Source: an uncultured bacterium
GTDB taxonomy: Bacteria; Pseudomonadota; Alphaproteobacteria; Sphingomonadales; Sphingomonadaceae
DNA: 64,000 nt
NCBI GenBank assembly: GCA_942636505.2
Contig: CALOGB020000174.1
Location: forward strand, 62,001-126,000
Direction of reading: 5' to 3'
The translations under genes and the position numbers were made by a program. The notes under the pieces were generated by a model. It was not told the DNA's origin. It saw nothing but the letters and a program-made list of their open reading frames with translations, and did not search any database. Below are positions 36,645 through 47,109 of this stretch, piece by piece (the first letter of the stretch is position 1; each line of letters opens with the position of its first letter).

Positions 36645-37505
36645 ATGACAGCGCGGGTTCTCATAATAGCCGGCTCCGACTCGGGCGGCGGCGCAGGAAT
36701 TCAGGCGGATATCAAGACGGTAACCATGCTTGGCGGCCACGCGATGACGGCCGTTACCGCGATCACCGCACAGAACACGCTCGGCGTGCAGGCGGTCCAC
36801 CAGATCCCCACCGACATCGTCTTCGCGCAAATAGACTCGGTCGTCTCGGACATCGGCATAGACGCCGTAAAGATCGGCATGATCGGCTCCGCTGAAACCG
36901 CCAACGCCGTAGCTGACCGCTTGACCACCCTGTTCTCCCGCGAAGGCGGGAGCCCAGACTGGACTCCCGCCTTCGCGGGAGAACACCGAGGGGAAGGGCA
37001 CCATCACCCGGCACGCATCCCGATCATCTTCGACCCGGTGATGATCGCCACCTCCGGCTCCGTCCTCGCAGACCGCGACACGATAGCCGCCTTCACCCGC
37101 CTCATGCGGATCGCCACGCTCGTAACCCCCAACCTCCCCGAACTCGCAGCCCTCGGTGGCGAGCAAGCAATCCGCGCACTCGGCCCGGCCGTTCTCATAA
37201 AAGGCGGCCACGCCGAAGGCCCCTCCGTCATCGACCGTCTCATCACCAACGCCGGCGAAACCCAATGGACCAACCCTCGCATCGAAACCCGCCACGCGCA
37301 CGGCACCGGCTGCACGCTCGCCAGCGGTATCGCCACCGGGCTCGCTCAAGGCCTGCCGCTCGACGCCGCAATCGAGCGCGCCATCGCGTTCGTCCGCGCC
37401 GCGCTTGCCAACGCACCCGGGCTAGGCGCAGGCCACGGCCCAATGGGGCACGCCCTCGGCATCAGCCCGTTCGACCAGTTGAAAGACTACCAATGCCCGG
37501 CATGA
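36645..37505 (+). CDS. thiD: Hydroxymethylpyrimidine/phosphomethylpyrimidine kinase ThiD
   Basis: A 286-residue ribokinase-fold enzyme phosphorylating HMP and HMP-P for thiamine. The motifs are IAGSDSGGGAGIQADIKT at residues 7-24, VKIGMIGS, the FDPVMIATSG strand and the ATP/anion-hole motif HGTGCTLASGIATG. Residues 96-114, from LFSREGG to AGEHR, are encoded by a perfect 21-bp-arm inverted repeat lying in a surface loop before IPIIFDPVM. The protein is about 20 residues longer than usual, consistent with an insertion. It overlaps rnhB by 4 to 13 nt. Confidence 0.93.
   Translation: MTARVLIIAGSDSGGGAGIQADIKTVTMLGGHAMTAVTAITAQNTLGVQAVHQIPTDIVFAQIDSVVSDIGIDAVKIGMIGSAETANAVADRLTTLFSREGGSPDWTPAFAGEHRGEGHHHPARIPIIFDPVMIATSGSVLADRDTIAAFTRLMRIATLVTPNLPELAALGGEQAIRALGPAVLIKGGHAEGPSVIDRLITNAGETQWTNPRIETRHAHGTGCTLASGIATGLAQGLPLDAAIERAIAFVRAALANAPGLGAGHGPMGHALGISPFDQLKDYQCPA
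36932..36984. repeat. Inverted repeat family G, inserted in frame in thiD
   Basis: Perfect 21-bp arms at 36932-36952 and 36964-36984 around an 11-nt loop; the left arm begins GTTCTCCCGCGAAGG. It is translated in the thiD frame without a stop. Confidence 0.95.
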
Positions 37506-38131
37506 AACACGAAAAGCTCTGCATCGGCCCCGTCGCCGGCGTCGACGAAGCCGGTCGCGGTCCGCTTGCTGGGCCAGTCGTCGCCGCCGCCGTGATCCTC
37601 CCCGCAAAAGGCGTCCCCCGCGGCATCGACGATTCGAAGAAGCTCTCCGCCTCCGAGCGCGAACGGCTCTGCGCGCGCCTCAAAGGCTGCGCGATCGTCG
37701 GCATCGGCATCGTCCAGCCGGAAGAGATCGACACGCTCAACATCTACTGGGCGACGATGAAGGCAATGACCCTCGCGGTCGACGCGCTGGCGGTCGAACT
37801 CGGCCAGGCCCCCGGCCACGTCCTGGTCGACGGCAACCGCTTGCCCCGCTGGACCTACCCCGCCACGCCGCTGGTCGGCGGCGATGCGAAATCGCTGTCG
37901 ATCGCCGCCGCCTCGATCGTCGCCAAGCACACGCGCGACCTCATCATGATCGCCGCGGCGGACGTGCATCCCGAATATAACTGGCATTCGAACAAGGGTT
38001 ACGGCTGCGCCCACCACATGAAGGCGCTCCGCGATCACGGCCCCACGCCGATTCACCGCCGCAGTTTCGCCCCCGTCGCCGCCGCCTATCTGGCGCGCGA
38101 AGGGCTTTTCGCACAGGAAACGACGAGCTGA
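37493..38131 (+). CDS. rnhB: Ribonuclease HII
   Basis: A 212-residue endonuclease cutting RNA in RNA-DNA hybrids and at single ribonucleotides. The motif AGVDEAGRGPLAGPVVAAAV holds the first catalytic Asp-Glu pair. VLVDGNRLP contains the third acidic residue, and SIAAASIVAKHTRD is the family core helix. YNWHSNKGYG and HMKALRDHGPTPIHRRSF close the fold. ATG 37493 is listed; ATG 37502, overlapping the thiD stop as ATGA, is equally possible. The downstream 176 bp is the ccrM promoter region. Confidence 0.95.
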   Translation: MPGMKHEKLCIGPVAGVDEAGRGPLAGPVVAAAVILPAKGVPRGIDDSKKLSASERERLCARLKGCAIVGIGIVQPEEIDTLNIYWATMKAMTLAVDALAVELGQAPGHVLVDGNRLPRWTYPATPLVGGDAKSLSIAAASIVAKHTRDLIMIAAADVHPEYNWHSNKGYGCAHHMKALRDHGPTPIHRRSFAPVAAAYLAREGLFAQETTS

Positions 38132-38265
38132 GTCTTTCGCGCCACACCCCAAGGGCTTGAGCCGCGAGTCTCCCACGACTCAACATCTGGGCAACGGCGA
38201 CTCGATTGGTCGCAGCGACGGAATCACGCCGAAACGCCGTTAACGAATGTTTGCTTGACGGAGTC
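38130..38265. promoter_or_regulatory. Cluster of six GANTC methylation sites upstream of ccrM
   Basis: GANTC, the target of CcrM, occurs at 38130, 38166, 38177, 38199, 38221 and 38261 (first bases), six in 136 bp where chance predicts about 0.5. The four central sites are spaced 11, 22 and 22 bp. A CtrA-like half-site, TTAACGAATGTTTGC, lies at 38240-38254. In Caulobacter, methylation of GANTC in the ccrM promoter represses it late in the cycle; here the arrangement suggests a stronger version, which is an inference. Confidence 0.75.
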
Positions 38266-38295
38266 GGACAATTCCGCCGCTATGGGCGTCGATAA

Positions 38296-39447
<1,152 letters not shown>

Positions 39448-39453
39448 CCTTCT

Positions 39454-39563
39454 TGCCCCCCTCCCTGAAAGGGAGGGGCTGGGGGTGGGTTGGCTGCTTG
39501 GCGGGCAATACGTAAACCAACCGGCCAACCCACCCCCGACCCCTCCCTTTCAGGGAGGGGAGC
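39454..39563. repeat. Inverted repeat family J between ccrM and folP
   Basis: The arms are CCCTCCCTGAAAGGGAGGGG and CCCCTCCCTTTCAGGGAGGG, with inner GGGGGTGGGTTGGC and GCCAACCCACCCCCG. It ends 10 bp before the folP start. A second copy is at 47110-47220. Confidence 0.92.
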
Positions 39564-39572
39564 AGGAGAACG

Positions 39573-40625
39573 ATCATCCACCTCCGCCCCGTCCAGTTCG
39601 TCGACACCCCGATCGGCCACGAAGACAACAGCGTCGCGCGTCTGGCGGGCGGCCTGCAATGGTTCGCCGCGTACGAAGTAATCGAAGGCCGCGCCCGCCG
39701 CACGATCCCCGTCGCCGATGTCGCGACGCTGGGCGAGCGAGCCGCGCACTTCCACGCCGCAATCACCGCCCCACGCGCGCCCCTCCAGCTTGGCGAACGC
39801 ACGCTCCGCTTCGACCAGCCGATCGTCGCAGGCATCCTCAACGTCACGCCCGACAGCTTCTCCGACGGCGGTAAGCATGTCGATGACCCCGCCGCCGCCG
39901 CCGCAGCCGGCATCGACATGGCCGCCGCCGGCGCGACGCTGATCGACGTCGGCGGCGAATCGACCCGTCCCGGCGCCCCCGCGGTATGGGAAGGCGACGA
40001 GATCGCGCGCCTCGTCCCCGTTGTCGAGCGCCTAGCGCGTGCCGGTGCCATCGTCTCGGTCGACACCCGCAAGGCCGCCGTCATGGAAGCGACGCTCGCC
40101 GCTGGCGCGCACATCGTCAACGACGTCGCAGCATTTCTCTGGGATGACCGCGCACTCGACGTCGTGGCAAAAAGCGGCTGCCCGGTCGTCCTGATGCACT
40201 CGCCCGACCCGAAAAAGGGCGGTCACGGCAATGGCGGCTATACCAATGTCCTGACCGACGTCTTCGACTGGCTCGAAGCCCGCATCGCTGCTGTCGTCGC
40301 GGGTGGCGTCGAGCGGTCGCGGATTATGGTCGATCCCGGCATCGGCTTCGGCAAGACGCTCGCCGAGAACCTCGCGCTGCTCAACGGCCTCGCGATCTTC
40401 CACGGGCTCGGCTGCCCGATCATGCTCGGCGCCAGCCGCAAGCGTCTGATCGGCGCGCTATCGAACGAAGCGCCGGTCGACCATCGCCTCGCTGGTTCGC
40501 TCGCGCTGGCACTCAAGGGCGCCGAGGCCGGCGTCCAGATCCTGCGCGTCCACGACGTCGCAGAGACGGTGCAGGCGGTAAAGATCTGGCGAGGTCTGCG
40601 CGATCAGTCGCTCGTTGGCGGCTAA
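39573..40625 (+). CDS. folP: Dihydropteroate synthase with a non-canonical ATC start
   Basis: About 350 residues. DHPS joins p-aminobenzoate to the pterin pyrophosphate made by FolK. The core motifs are GILNVTPDSFSDGG near residue 87, LIDVGGESTRPGA, VSVDTRKAAVME, VDPGIGFGKT and LGASRKRLIGAL. No ATG, GTG or TTG occurs in the frame between the stop TAA at 39513 and ATG 39918, which lies after the first conserved motif. The SD AGGAG sits 5 nt before ATC 39573. IHLRPVQFVDTP right after it is the normal N-terminus of sphingomonad DHPS, where M precedes I. So ATC replaces ATG, unless the base call is wrong. Confidence 0.9.
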   Translation: MIHLRPVQFVDTPIGHEDNSVARLAGGLQWFAAYEVIEGRARRTIPVADVATLGERAAHFHAAITAPRAPLQLGERTLRFDQPIVAGILNVTPDSFSDGGKHVDDPAAAAAAGIDMAAAGATLIDVGGESTRPGAPAVWEGDEIARLVPVVERLARAGAIVSVDTRKAAVMEATLAAGAHIVNDVAAFLWDDRALDVVAKSGCPVVLMHSPDPKKGGHGNGGYTNVLTDVFDWLEARIAAVVAGGVERSRIMVDPGIGFGKTLAENLALLNGLAIFHGLGCPIMLGASRKRLIGALSNEAPVDHRLAGSLALALKGAEAGVQILRVHDVAETVQAVKIWRGLRDQSLVGG

Positions 40626-40705
40626 GCGGGGCGGCTGATCGTCGCTGCGTTGCAGCGAAACGTCTCTTCGCGCATTAAACGCCCAGTAAACAAGGGAGCT
40701 TTCGT

Positions 40706-41590
40706 TTGATCGTCACTGCAACACCGCGCCTCAGTCAAATCTTGAGCGAGGTCTGGCGCCCGCTGCTGGGTCTTTTCGTCTGGGACGTCGTCGTCACGAT
40801 CACCTATTACGTTCTGCCGTTTCATGCGCCGGCACTGCCCCTGACGCTGTTCGGTACCGCGCTGGCGCTGTTCCTCGGCTTCCGCGACAACTCCGCATAT
40901 CAGCGCTGGTGGGAAAGCCGCGGGCTGTGGGGCCTGATGATCAATGCCTCGCGCAATTTGGCGCGAATGGCGCGCAACATGCTGCCAGAGCCCGAGGGCC
41001 ATGATATGAAGCGGACGATCGTCCTCCGCCAGATCGCGTATGTGAACGCATTGCGCTGCCAGTTGCGCAAGCAGCCCGCGCCTCCCGAAGTGTTGCGCTT
41101 CCTGTCGAAGGAAGAGGCGTCGTTCGCGCTCGATCGCACCAATATCGCCAACGGCCTGCTCGACGGCACCGGCCGCCGAATCGACATCGCGCGCCGCAAC
41201 GGCTGGATCGACACGATCCAGCAGACGCAGTTCGAGGCGATCCTCGTCGATATCGCCAACGCGCAGGGTGGCATGGAGCGCATCAAGAACACGCCGCTGC
41301 CAAACCAGTATCGCTTTTTCCCCAGCATCTTCACGCGGCTGTTCTGCATCCTGCTGCCGATCGGTCTGGTCGAGACGCTCGGGTTTGCGACGCCGATCGG
41401 TTCGACGATCGCCGGGTTGATGTTTCTCGCCGTGCTGCAGATCGGCGACGATCTGGTCGACCCGTTCGCGGACACGATCCACGACGTCCCGCTGAACGCA
41501 ATGTGCCGAACGATCGAAATCGACCTGCTCCAGGCGATCGGCGACGAGGCTCCAGAGCCGTTGCAGCCTGTCCGTGGCGTGCTGTGGTAG
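40706..41590 (+). CDS. Bestrophin-family ion channel
   Basis: 294 residues. It has the bestrophin opening LSEVWRPLLGLFVWDVVVT, then LFGTALALFLGFRDNSAYQRWWESRGLWG, in which FRDNSAYQRWWE is the family signature. PLPNQYRFFPSIFTRLFC and LQIGDDLVDPFAD follow. It should form a pentameric anion or cation channel in the inner membrane; bacterial members differ in selectivity. TTG 40706 is the start, with AGGGAG 7 nt upstream. It stands alone between folP and the hemD fusion. Confidence 0.93.
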   Translation: MIVTATPRLSQILSEVWRPLLGLFVWDVVVTITYYVLPFHAPALPLTLFGTALALFLGFRDNSAYQRWWESRGLWGLMINASRNLARMARNMLPEPEGHDMKRTIVLRQIAYVNALRCQLRKQPAPPEVLRFLSKEEASFALDRTNIANGLLDGTGRRIDIARRNGWIDTIQQTQFEAILVDIANAQGGMERIKNTPLPNQYRFFPSIFTRLFCILLPIGLVETLGFATPIGSTIAGLMFLAVLQIGDDLVDPFADTIHDVPLNAMCRTIEIDLLQAIGDEAPEPLQPVRGVLW

Positions 41591-41894
41591 GAAAGACAGG
41601 GGTCGACGCTATGGAGCGTCGACCTCCTCTACAGAACGGCTGTCTCACTGGCCGCGTTGAAGAAGATAAAGCCGGATCAAGCAAAGTCTGTCCCGGACTG
41701 TCGTAGATCGAAACACACCGCCGACTTCAGTGCGTGACCCCGTGGGTGTTCCCGGGACAATTCGTCCGTACGCCACTATTCGAGAGCTATCCTGCAATGG
41801 GAAAGAGATCGAACGGTCTCGCCGTTGAATCTCGGACAGGCGAATGCAAAGCCATTGGCCGTAGATCGCTGTTCACCAGCGAGACGAGTTCAGC
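41591..41894. other. Intergenic region between bestrophin and hemD-fusion genes
   Basis: A 304-bp convergent gap. Apart from the perfect hairpin at 41601-41624 I see no gene or repeat; the reading frames here are short and lack family resemblance. Confidence 0.6.
41601..41624. terminator. Hairpin at the bestrophin/hemD convergent junction
   Basis: GGTCGACGCT and AGCGTCGACC form a perfect 10-bp stem with loop ATGG, 11 bp past the bestrophin stop. No T-run follows, so it is a stem-loop that may stabilise the 3' end rather than an intrinsic terminator. Confidence 0.5.
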
Positions 41895-42836
41895 TCAGAT
41901 ACCCGACGGGTCCGGGGCGGTGTCCGTTTCGGTTGCTGTTTGTGGCGTTGGCATGACGACCGGCGCCGGCTGCGGCTGTCCCGCCTGGCCGATCAATGCC
42001 GTGTTCTCGATCAGGTCGAGCGCTTGGCGGGCAACGACGTAGCGCCGCGCCGCGTCGATCCAGTTGCCGGCCTGGGCTGCGCCGGGAAGGCGAGCGACTT
42101 CGGCGCGGGCCGCCTCGACCTGACCGGCACCAAGCAGTCGCCGCGCGCGTGCGAGGCGGTCGGCGGGCATCGGCGACGGCGTTCCCGCTTTGCGCAACAC
42201 TATCAGTGAGTCGATCTGATGCTGGATCGTGTCGAGCCAGTTCTCACCGGTCGAACTCGTGATGTCCGGCGCTATCGCATCGAGGCCCTGGCGCAAATCC
42301 TCGAGCGTAACCGGCTGGCGCGCAGACTGGATCAGCAGCATCGTCGCACGCGGCTGGGCCTGGCCGAACCGCAGGCGCAATTGCTCTTCCAGATAGCCAA
42401 GTCCGACCCCGCGATCGAGCGCACGGCGCGCGGCGAAGGCCACCAGCAGGCCTTCCGCCCGCGTAGCTTGCCCACCGGCAGCGGCTGCGTCGGTGGTGAT
42501 CGCTGCGGTGCGTGCCTCGAGCGCGGTCAACTGACCCGCCAACGTCGCCTCACGCGTTGCCAGCACGGCGGTGTCGACAGGCGGGGCCGCCTGTGGCTGG
42601 CCATCCGGGCCGAGTGGTTGCGACGGGATATACCCGGAATTGCTCGCGGCGGCTTTCTGGCCTGCGACGGGTGCACCAGCGGTCGTTGACGCCGTGGCGC
42701 CGAACCAAGGCAGCTTCCTCGCGGCATAAGCCATAAGCCCGAGCCCGGCGATAAACGCGAGCGCGGTGAGGGCGATGATGACGCCCATTCTGGGTCCGCG
42801 TGCCCGTGGGCGATCGGTCGGCACGTAGTCGCTCAT
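41895..42836 (-). other. Membrane-anchored C-terminal module of the hemD fusion
   Basis: The module has a possible internal ATG at 42836, one membrane span and a long Ala/Gln-rich helical region. In other sphingomonads such proteins are annotated as hypothetical or HemX-like. Whether it is made only as a fusion or also from its own start cannot be decided. Confidence 0.7.
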
Positions 42837-43553
42837 GGCGTGCTTATCCCCGCCATCCACCGGATGGTCAATCGCGCGTATGTTCGCACGTGCAGCAGCC
42901 AGCGCGACGAGCGCCGGATCGCTTGGTTGCGGCGCGATCGAGACGGTCGCCCAGCCGGTTCCTGCCGCTCCTGCAACGGCGGCGCTGATGGCGGCGATCT
43001 CTATCCCGGACCGGTCGATGCCCGCCGTATCGAGCATATCTTTCAATCGGATCGTGGCGCGTTCGGAGTGCAGTAGCACGACGGTATCGGCGAACGACTG
43101 CGCCACCGTAGTGTCGATCGGGAGGTCATCGCTCGCGTAGACCGTGACCGCCTCGATCCCGCCGCCGGTCGGGGCACGATCGCGCCCGGCCAAATGCAGC
43201 AGGCGCGCGAAACCGCGATCGCGCGCTTCGGAGACGGCATCGCGGGCATCGCCCGACCCGGTCACCGCGACTGCAAAACCCGCGTCGCTCGCTGTCGCGG
43301 CAGTCGCAGCGCCGACGGCGACCACCGGCAGGCGCTTCAACGCGTCCAGTCCCGTGCCGCCATGCCGCACCGCATTCGCGCTGGTCAGCAACAGCCCGTC
43401 GAACCCTGCCGGATCCGGCACGCTCCAGTCGACCGGCGTTACGGCGAACAGCGGAACCTGCCGTACGTCGAGCCCGAGCGTCCGCAGCGCCGCCGCAGTC
43501 CGCGCATTGCCGGGTTCCGGCCGCACGACTACGACCGCGTGAGGCGACGTCAT
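41895..43553 (-). CDS. hemD: Uroporphyrinogen-III synthase fused to a mitofilin/HemX-like module
   Basis: One uninterrupted frame of 552 residues. Residues 1-~230 are Hem[64 protein letters not shown] and [10 protein letters not shown] match the enzyme that closes the tetrapyrrole ring. From residue 240, [14 protein letters not shown] begins a second module: one membrane span near residues 257-278, an Ala/Gln-rich linker and a helical part with [13 protein letters not shown], resembling COG4223/mitofilin-like proteins often encoded next to hemD. No stop separates them. ATG 42836 could start the second module alone, giving 313 residues. The ATG at 43553 overlaps hemC by 4 nt. Confidence 0.85.
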   Translation of the reverse strand: MTSPHAVVVVRPEPGNARTAAALRTLGLDVRQVPLFAVTPVDWSVPDPAGFDGLLLTSANAVRHGGTGLDALKRLPVVAVGAATAATASDAGFAVAVTGSGDARDAVSEARDRGFARLLHLAGRDRAPTGGGIEAVTVYASDDLPIDTTVAQSFADTVVLLHSERATIRLKDMLDTAGIDRSGIEIAAISAAVAGAAGTGWATVSIAPQPSDPALVALAAARANIRAIDHPVDGGDKHAMSDYVPTDRPRARGPRMGVIIALTALAFIAGLGLMAYAARKLPWFGATASTTAGAPVAGQKAAASNSGYIPSQPLGPDGQPQAAPPVDTAVLATREATLAGQLTALEARTAAITTDAAAAGGQATRAEGLLVAFAARRALDRGVGLGYLEEQLRLRFGQAQPRATMLLIQSARQPVTLEDLRQGLDAIAPDITSSTGENWLDTIQHQIDSLIVLRKAGTPSPMPADRLARARRLLGAGQVEAARAEVARLPGAAQAGNWIDAARRYVVARQALDLIENTALIGQAGQPQPAPVVMPTPQTATETDTAPDPSGI

Positions 43554-44455
43554 GCCGCGAACAACCGGCGGACGCTGGCCGGCGCGCGCGTGAGAAGGTC
43601 GACCGCGAGCATCGTGCCTAGGTCTTCGCCCGCACCGCCCTCGATCGATCCGGCGACGTCGCACGTCCCGTCCTCGGCGATCAGCTCGGCGCGCAACGTC
43701 AGCGTCTCGCCCGCCAGCGACGCGAGCGCCGCGACCGGGGAGTGGCAATCCGCGCCGAGCCGGGCGAGCAACGCGCGCTCGGTCAGCACGCACAGGCTGG
43801 TGTCGGCATGGTCGATCGCGGCGACGATCGCGTGCGCGGCGCTACCGTCGAGGACCTCGATCCCGACCGCGCCCTGCGCCGGTGCGGGCAGCATGATGTC
43901 GGTCGGGATCGCATGGCCGTCGTCGCGCCCGAGGCGATCGAGCCCCGCGGCGGCGAGCAGCGTGGCGTCCATCTCGCCGCTCGCCACCCGGCCGAGCCGC
44001 GTGTCGACGTTGCCGCGGATCAGCACGATCTCGAGGTCGGGCCGCAGCCGCAGCATCTGCGCGCGGCGTCGCGGTGAACTCGTGCCGACGACGGCGCCCG
44101 GGCGCAGGTCGGCGAAGGTCTCCGCTCCGATCAGCCGATCGCGCACGTCGGCACGCGGCAGCATCGCGGCGATCCTCAGCGTTTGCGGCCGGATCGTCTC
44201 GACGTCCTTCATCGAATGGACCGCGCAGTCGATGTCGCCGTCGTGCAGCGCGCGGTCGAGTTCCCTGGTCCACAGTGCCTTGCCGCCGATCTCGGCGAGC
44301 GCGCGATCCTGCACGCGGTCGCCGGTGGTGCGGATCACGACCGTCTCGACCTTGTCCGCCGACCAGCCATGCGTCGCGCACAGAGCATCGCGGACCAGGC
44401 CTGCCTGGGTGAGCGCCAGCGGCGAACCGCGCGTACCGAGCCGAAAAACTGTCAT
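43550..44455 (-). CDS. hemC: Porphobilinogen deaminase (hydroxymethylbilane synthase)
   Basis: About 301 residues. It polymerises four porphobilinogens into hydroxymethylbilane, the substrate of HemD. Motifs are [50 protein letters not shown] and [13 protein letters not shown]. The dipyrromethane-cofactor Cys is in [14 protein letters not shown] 44455 is 4 residues before RLGTR; ATG 44467 and 44491 give slightly longer forms. It diverges from tsaD with a 64-bp spacer and overlaps hemD by 4 nt. Confidence 0.95.
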   Translation of the reverse strand: MTVFRLGTRGSPLALTQAGLVRDALCATHGWSADKVETVVIRTTGDRVQDRALAEIGGKALWTRELDRALHDGDIDCAVHSMKDVETIRPQTLRIAAMLPRADVRDRLIGAETFADLRPGAVVGTSSPRRRAQMLRLRPDLEIVLIRGNVDTRLGRVASGEMDATLLAAAGLDRLGRDDGHAIPTDIMLPAPAQGAVGIEVLDGSAAHAIVAAIDHADTSLCVLTERALLARLGADCHSPVAALASLAGETLTLRAELIAEDGTCDVAGSIEGGAGEDLGTMLAVDLLTRAPASVRRLFAA

Positions 44456-44519
44456 CCTGCGTGCCATGCAGAAAGGGGCCCCCTTCGACAAGCTTCACGC
44501 GGGCCTATACAGACACGCG

Positions 44520-45545
44520 ATGATCATTCTCGGTATCGAATCCTCCTGCGACGAAACCGCCGCCGCGCTCGTCACCGGCGACCGGCAGGTCCTCGCGCAT
44601 CGGCTGCTCGGGCAGGAAGCGGCGCACGCTCCGTTCGGCGGCGTCGTCCCCGAAATCGCCGCGCGCGCGCATGTCGAGGCGCTGGAGCCGTTGATCGTCG
44701 CGGCGCTGGCCGACGCGAAGCTGACGCTGGCCGATGTCGACGCGATTGCCGCGACCGCGGGGCCGGGGCTGATCGGCGGAGTGATGGTCGGGCTCGTTAC
44801 CGGCAAGGCGCTCGCGCACGCCGCGGGCAAGCCGTTGATCGCGGTCAACCATCTCGAAGGTCACGCGCTCTCGCCGCGGCTGTCGGACCCGGACCTCGAA
44901 TTTCCGTATCTGCTGTTGCTCGTGTCGGGCGGGCATTGCCAGTTGCTGCTGGTGGAGGGCGTCGGTGCGTATCGGCGCCTCGCCACGACGATCGACGATG
45001 CGGCGGGCGAGGCCTTCGACAAGACCGCCAAGCTCTTAGGCTTGGGCTTCCCTGGTGGCCCCGCCGTCGAGCGCGCCGCGGCGTTGGGGGATCCCAAGGC
45101 CGTCCCATTGCCGCGCCCGCTGAAAGGTTCGGCCGAGCCGCATTTCTCGTTTGCCGGCCTGAAGAGCGCGGTCGCGCGTGTCGTCGGCCAGTATTCGCCC
45201 GAGGATATCGCCGCGTCGTTCCAGGCGGCGGTGGTGGACTGTCTGATCGACCGCACGACCAAGGCTTTGCGGACATCGCATGGCGCCACCGCGCTCGTCG
45301 TCGCGGGCGGAGTCGCCGCCAACACGGCGGTCCGTACCGCGTTGCGGGGTCTTGCCAGCGCGCACGGGCTTCGCTTCGTCGCGCCGCCCTTGTGGCTGTG
45401 CACCGACAACGCCGCAATGATTGGTTGGGCAGGGGCCGAGCGGTTCGCCGCGGGCCTCACCGATCCGCTCGATGTCGCCGCGCGTCCCCGCTGGCCGCTC
45501 GATCCGAATGCCGAAGCGGTGCGTGGCGCAGGGGTTAAGGCATGA
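44520..45545 (+). CDS. tsaD: tRNA threonylcarbamoyladenosine transferase TsaD
   Basis: A 341-residue ASKHA-fold enzyme moving the threonylcarbamoyl group (made by the Sua5 protein at 24981-26000) onto A37 of tRNAs. Motifs are [15 protein letters not shown], the metal-binding [11 protein letters not shown] (H-x3-H), [28 protein letters not shown] and [25 protein letters not shown] is near the end. ATG 44520 follows the divergent hemC promoter region. It overlaps gpsA by 4 nt. Confidence 0.96.
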   Translation: MIILGIESSCDETAAALVTGDRQVLAHRLLGQEAAHAPFGGVVPEIAARAHVEALEPLIVAALADAKLTLADVDAIAATAGPGLIGGVMVGLVTGKALAHAAGKPLIAVNHLEGHALSPRLSDPDLEFPYLLLLVSGGHCQLLLVEGVGAYRRLATTIDDAAGEAFDKTAKLLGLGFPGGPAVERAAALGDPKAVPLPRPLKGSAEPHFSFAGLKSAVARVVGQYSPEDIAASFQAAVVDCLIDRTTKALRTSHGATALVVAGGVAANTAVRTALRGLASAHGLRFVAPPLWLCTDNAAMIGWAGAERFAAGLTDPLDVAARPRWPLDPNAEAVRGAGVKA

Positions 45546-46519
45546 AAATCGGCGTCATCGGTGGCGGGGCGTGGGGCACCGCCCTGGCTCAAGTCGCAGC
45601 CTATGGTGGCCGCGACGTGATCCTGTGGGCGCGCGAAACCGCCGTCATCGAATCGATCAACACCGCCCATGAGAACACGCTGTTCCTTGGCGGCGTCGCG
45701 CTGTCGCCGACGATCCGCGCCACCGACGACCTCGCCGCGCTGGCGGAGATGGATGCGATCCTCGTTGTCGCGCCCGCCCAGCACGTCGGCAGCGTGCTCG
45801 CCGCCGCCCCGATCGGCCGCATTCCGCTCGTGCTCTGCGCGAAGGGGATCGAGGCAGGGAGCCAGCGGCTCGTCGGCGAGGTCGCGCGCGCGGTACATCC
45901 CGATGCGCCGATCGCGGTGCTCTCTGGGCCGACCTTCGCGCATGAAGTTGCGGCCGGAATGCCGACCGCGGTGACGCTCGCCTGCGAGGATGCGGCGCTC
46001 GGCGAGCGGCTCGCGACACGCCTCGCGGCCCGGCATTTCCGGACATACGCCTCGACCGACGTCGCGGGCGCGGAGATCGGTGGCGCGGTGAAGAACGTGC
46101 TCGCGATCGGTTGCGGCGTCGTCGAGGGGGCAGGGCTCGGCCAGAACGCGCGCGCGGCGTTGATCGCGCGCGGGTTCGCCGAGATGACGCGGTTCGGCTT
46201 GGCCCGCGGTGCGCGGGCGGAGACGCTGGCGGGGCTTTCGGGGTTGGGTGATCTCGTGCTCACCTGCTCCTCGACGAGTTCGCGCAACTTCTCGCTGGGG
46301 GTCGGCCTCGGGCGCGGCGATTCGGCGGCGACCTTGCTGGCAGATCGCCGGACCGTCGCGGAAGGCGCCTTCACCGCCCCCGTCCTGCGCGAAGCCGCCC
46401 GCGACGCGCGCGTCGACATGCCGATCACCGAAGCCGTCTGCCGCCTGCTCGAGGGCGCGCCGGTGAGCGACGTCATCGGCGACCTGCTCGCCCGGCCGCT
46501 GAAGGGCGAGGCGGGCTGA
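45542..46519 (+). CDS. gpsA: NAD(P)-dependent glycerol-3-phosphate dehydrogenase
   Basis: A 325-residue enzyme making sn-glycerol-3-phosphate for phospholipids. [18 protein letters not shown] is the Rossmann motif at residues 3-20, [14 protein letters not shown] and [17 protein letters not shown] follow, and the catalytic lysine is in [36 protein letters not shown] is the GpsA signature. Operon with tsaD by the ATGA overlap. Confidence 0.96.
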   Translation: MKIGVIGGGAWGTALAQVAAYGGRDVILWARETAVIESINTAHENTLFLGGVALSPTIRATDDLAALAEMDAILVVAPAQHVGSVLAAAPIGRIPLVLCAKGIEAGSQRLVGEVARAVHPDAPIAVLSGPTFAHEVAAGMPTAVTLACEDAALGERLATRLAARHFRTYASTDVAGAEIGGAVKNVLAIGCGVVEGAGLGQNARAALIARGFAEMTRFGLARGARAETLAGLSGLGDLVLTCSSTSSRNFSLGVGLGRGDSAATLLADRRTVAEGAFTAPVLREAARDARVDMPITEAVCRLLEGAPVSDVIGDLLARPLKGEAG

Positions 46520-46577
46520 CCGGCAGGCGATCCGCGAATGGGCTTGCCTCGTTCGCGGATTGTTCTATTTCCGGCGC

Positions 46578-47087
46578 ATGCTCGATATGCCGCCGGACTC
46601 CTGCATCGACAAACCTGGATCGCCTCCCGATTCGGTAATGTGCGCCGCCGACGTGGCGCGCGGTGTGATCCGGATGTTGCTGCGCCACGACCTCACCGCG
46701 ATGACCGAAGTGCCGCTAGATGGTGGCCGCCGTGCCGACCTGATGGCGGTGGACGCACGCGGCCAGATCGTCATCGTCGAGATCAAGGTGTCGCGCGCCG
46801 ACCTGCTCGGCGATGGGAAATGGCCGGATTATCTCGGGCATTGCGACCGGTATTTCTGGGCGGTTCCGGCAGGGTTCGACGTCGGGCCGCTGAACGGGCC
46901 CGCGTTCCTGCCGGAGCGGACGGGGATCATCGTTGCGGACCGCTATGACGCGGCGATCGTGCGGGAGGCGCATACCGTGCCTCTGCCGGCGCATGTGCGG
47001 AAACGGTGTACGCTGGCGTTCGCCCGGCGCGCAGCCCGGCGGCTGATCGCGCAGATGGACCCGGACGCCGACGGGTTGGCGTTTTAG
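46578..47087 (+). CDS. mmcB: MmcB-family DNA-repair-linked protein
   Basis: About 169 residues with a PD-(D/E)XK nuclease-like core: ADLMAVDARGQIVIVEIKVSRADLLGDGKW (quoted in parts), where the D, E-x-K pattern is visible. The middle has CDRYFWAVPAGFD and RTGIIVADRYDAAIVREA. In Caulobacter, MmcB is a LexA-controlled repair protein. Activity is not shown here. ATG 46578 is chosen; TTG 46560 would add six residues. It is 59 bp after gpsA and may share its transcript. Confidence 0.85.
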   Translation: MLDMPPDSCIDKPGSPPDSVMCAADVARGVIRMLLRHDLTAMTEVPLDGGRRADLMAVDARGQIVIVEIKVSRADLLGDGKWPDYLGHCDRYFWAVPAGFDVGPLNGPAFLPERTGIIVADRYDAAIVREAHTVPLPAHVRKRCTLAFARRAARRLIAQMDPDADGLAF

Positions 47088-47109
47088 AGGTTAAGCACCG
47101 CGTATTCTT

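Noticed and set aside
36645..37505. thiD as a pseudogene because of the palindromic insert
   Set aside because: The frame stays open and all ThiD motifs are present, so it is treated as functional.
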